In this document: positions 16,258 to 16,796 of the stretch, piece by piece
How positions within the stretch are numbered: position 1 is the first letter of the stretch
Layout of the letters: each line of letters starts with the position of its first letter
Assembly (NCBI GenBank): GCA_017612655.1
Contig: JAGAFM010000150.1
Span: forward strand, 1-16,796
DNA length: 16,796 nt
Reading direction: 5' to 3'
From: Clostridia bacterium
GTDB taxonomy: Bacteria > Bacillota > Clostridia > Oscillospirales > CAG-272
The notes under the pieces: model-generated
What the model was told of the DNA's origin: nothing
The model's database searches: none
The model's input: the letters and a program-made list of their open reading frames with translations, nothing else
Program-made: the position numbers and the translations under genes

Positions 16258-16295
16258 TTGACACTCCCCCCGGCTTCCGCCGTGGGAAGTGTCAA
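16258..16295. repeat. Strong 38-base palindrome upstream of the ATPase module
   Basis: Outer arms TTGACACT (16258-16265) and AGTGTCAA (16288-16295) pair perfectly, and the arms continue inward with one mismatch and one bulge through CCC/GGG and CGGC/GCCG around a TTCC loop. No T-run follows, so it is not a standard terminator. The CCCCGGCTTCC/GCCG core is reminiscent of subterminal hairpins of IS200/IS605-type elements, but no transposase is present; this likeness is only an impression. Confidence 0.55.
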
Positions 16296-16298
16296 ACC

Positions 16299-16378
16299 TG
16301 CGTTTTGTCCGGTTTTTCGAAACATCTAATGTGCGTATTATCCGGTTTTTGAGCAATTCTATCTTGCGTTTTATCCGG
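16299..16378 (+). repeat. Three direct repeats at exact 33-base spacing, operator-like
   Basis: The core TGCGTTTTRTCCGG occurs at 16299-16312, 16332-16345 (one more change, TGCGTATT) and 16365-16378. Starts are exactly 33 bases apart, about three helical turns. The first two copies also share the following TTTTT. The third lies within the promoter of the downstream gene. The arrangement suggests a bank of binding sites for one regulator, perhaps the downstream protein itself. Confidence 0.75.
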
Positions 16379-16392
16379 AAGCGTGTTATAAT
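16364..16392 (+). promoter_or_regulatory. Extended -10 promoter of the AAA ATPase gene
   Basis: The -35-like TTGCGT (16364-16369), a 17-base spacer and a perfect TATAAT (16387-16392) preceded by TGT (extended -10) are present. Transcription would start near 16399, about 18 bases before the ATG. The third 33-base repeat core covers nearly the whole -35 box and half the spacer, so a protein bound there would block polymerase. Confidence 0.8.
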
Positions 16393-16416
16393 ACCCTCGA
16401 AAGCGAGGAAGATACC

Positions 16417-16796
16417 ATGGTATTTCGAAGAAAAATATATAATAAACTGCTCGACTGGAAAGCGCACGGCGCAAAGGAAAAAGCGTTACTTGTTGAGGGC
16501 GCCAGACGTATCGGAAAATCCACTGTCGTTGAAGAATTGGGAAAAAACGAATATAAGAGTTATCTTCTGATTGACTTCAACGACGCAAGTGACGTTGTTA
16601 CGAACGCTTTTGAAAGATATCTCAATGACCTCGATACGTTTTTTATGATCCTGCAGACCGAGTATGATGTTACGCTTTACCCCGGGGAATCGCTGGTTAT
16701 ATTCGACGAAGTCCAAAGATTCCCGAAGGCAAGACAATCTATAAAAAAACTCGTCAAAGACGGAAGATACCATTATATTGAGACAGGTTCGCTCGT
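16417..16796 (+). CDS. AAA ATPase of the DUF4143 type, N-terminal part (3' end outside window)
   Basis: The ATG at 16417 has GAGGA (16405-16409) seven bases upstream. The 126 codons present include Walker A GARRIGKST (28-36), the LLIDFNDAS block (50-58) and Walker B LVIFDEVQ (93-100), followed by FPKARQSIKKLVKDGRYHY and ETGSLV. This is the standard N-terminal half of the widespread AAA+ ATPases that end in DUF4143; full members have about 400-480 residues, so about 70 percent is missing. Their function is unsettled; they are common, mobile, accessory genes in gut bacteria. Base composition is clearly AT-richer than the neighbours (23 G or C of 60 at 16561-16620, against 39 of 60 at 14521-14580), which suggests transfer. 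It has its own promoter with the 33-base repeats. Confidence 0.88.
   Translation, partial: MVFRRKIYNKLLDWKAHGAKEKALLVEGARRIGKSTVVEELGKNEYKSYLLIDFNDASDVVTNAFERYLNDLDTFFMILQTEYDVTLYPGESLVIFDEVQRFPKARQSIKKLVKDGRYHYIETGSL

Noticed and set aside
16299..16378. CRISPR array
   Set aside because: Only three copies of a 14-base core, first and last unit degenerate, inside a promoter and with no cas genes; operator-like spacing explains it better.

Overview
The window looks like chromosomal DNA from an uncultured, moderately GC-rich, Gram-positive gut-type Clostridia (Firmicutes/Bacillota). The reasons are strong AGGAGG-type ribosome binding sites, several TTG/GTG starts, six predicted lipoproteins with lipoboxes, sigma-A-like promoters with 17-base spacers, and the DUF4838 and DUF4143 families. 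This placement is inference; there is no rRNA or other decisive marker. I see no tRNA, rRNA, CRISPR array or complete insertion sequence.

Region 1 (1-2700, + strand) holds two tandem paralogues of a DUF4838 glycoside-hydrolase-like surface lipoprotein. The first is cut by the window start, and the pair is closed by a good terminator. Region 2 (2776-6874, + strand) starts at a near-consensus promoter. It encodes a two-domain lipoprotein followed by two paralogous ABC-type solute-binding lipoproteins, each with a dockerin-like calcium loop, and ends in a terminator. No permease or ATPase gene accompanies them here. Together these regions suggest polysaccharide or glycoconjugate handling at the cell surface, built by two separate tandem duplications.

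Region 3 (6903-10782, - strand) is a compact operon of three envelope proteins of unknown function, read in the order TPR-like lipoprotein, secreted 521-residue protein (start overlaps the previous stop), three-repeat lipoprotein. It converges on region 2 and shares its terminator. A 612-base non-coding gap (10783-11394) follows, with hairpins, one near-perfect 42-base palindrome and a strong promoter for the next gene.

Region 4 (11395-16212, + strand) holds a membrane-anchored M23-type protein with one altered metal ligand, then a housekeeping cluster: tsaE, tsaB (overlapping by four bases), rpiB and a RimJ/RimL-like acetyltransferase, followed by a small membrane-anchored protein of unknown function. 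tsaE/tsaB act in tRNA t6A37 formation; rpiB is a sugar-phosphate isomerase.

Region 5 (16213-16796) is different in character and AT-richer. A strong palindrome is followed by three direct repeats at exactly 33-base spacing, the last inside an extended -10 promoter, and then the 5' part of a DUF4143-type AAA ATPase gene that runs off the window. This repeat-promoter-ATPase module is the most interesting signal in the window.
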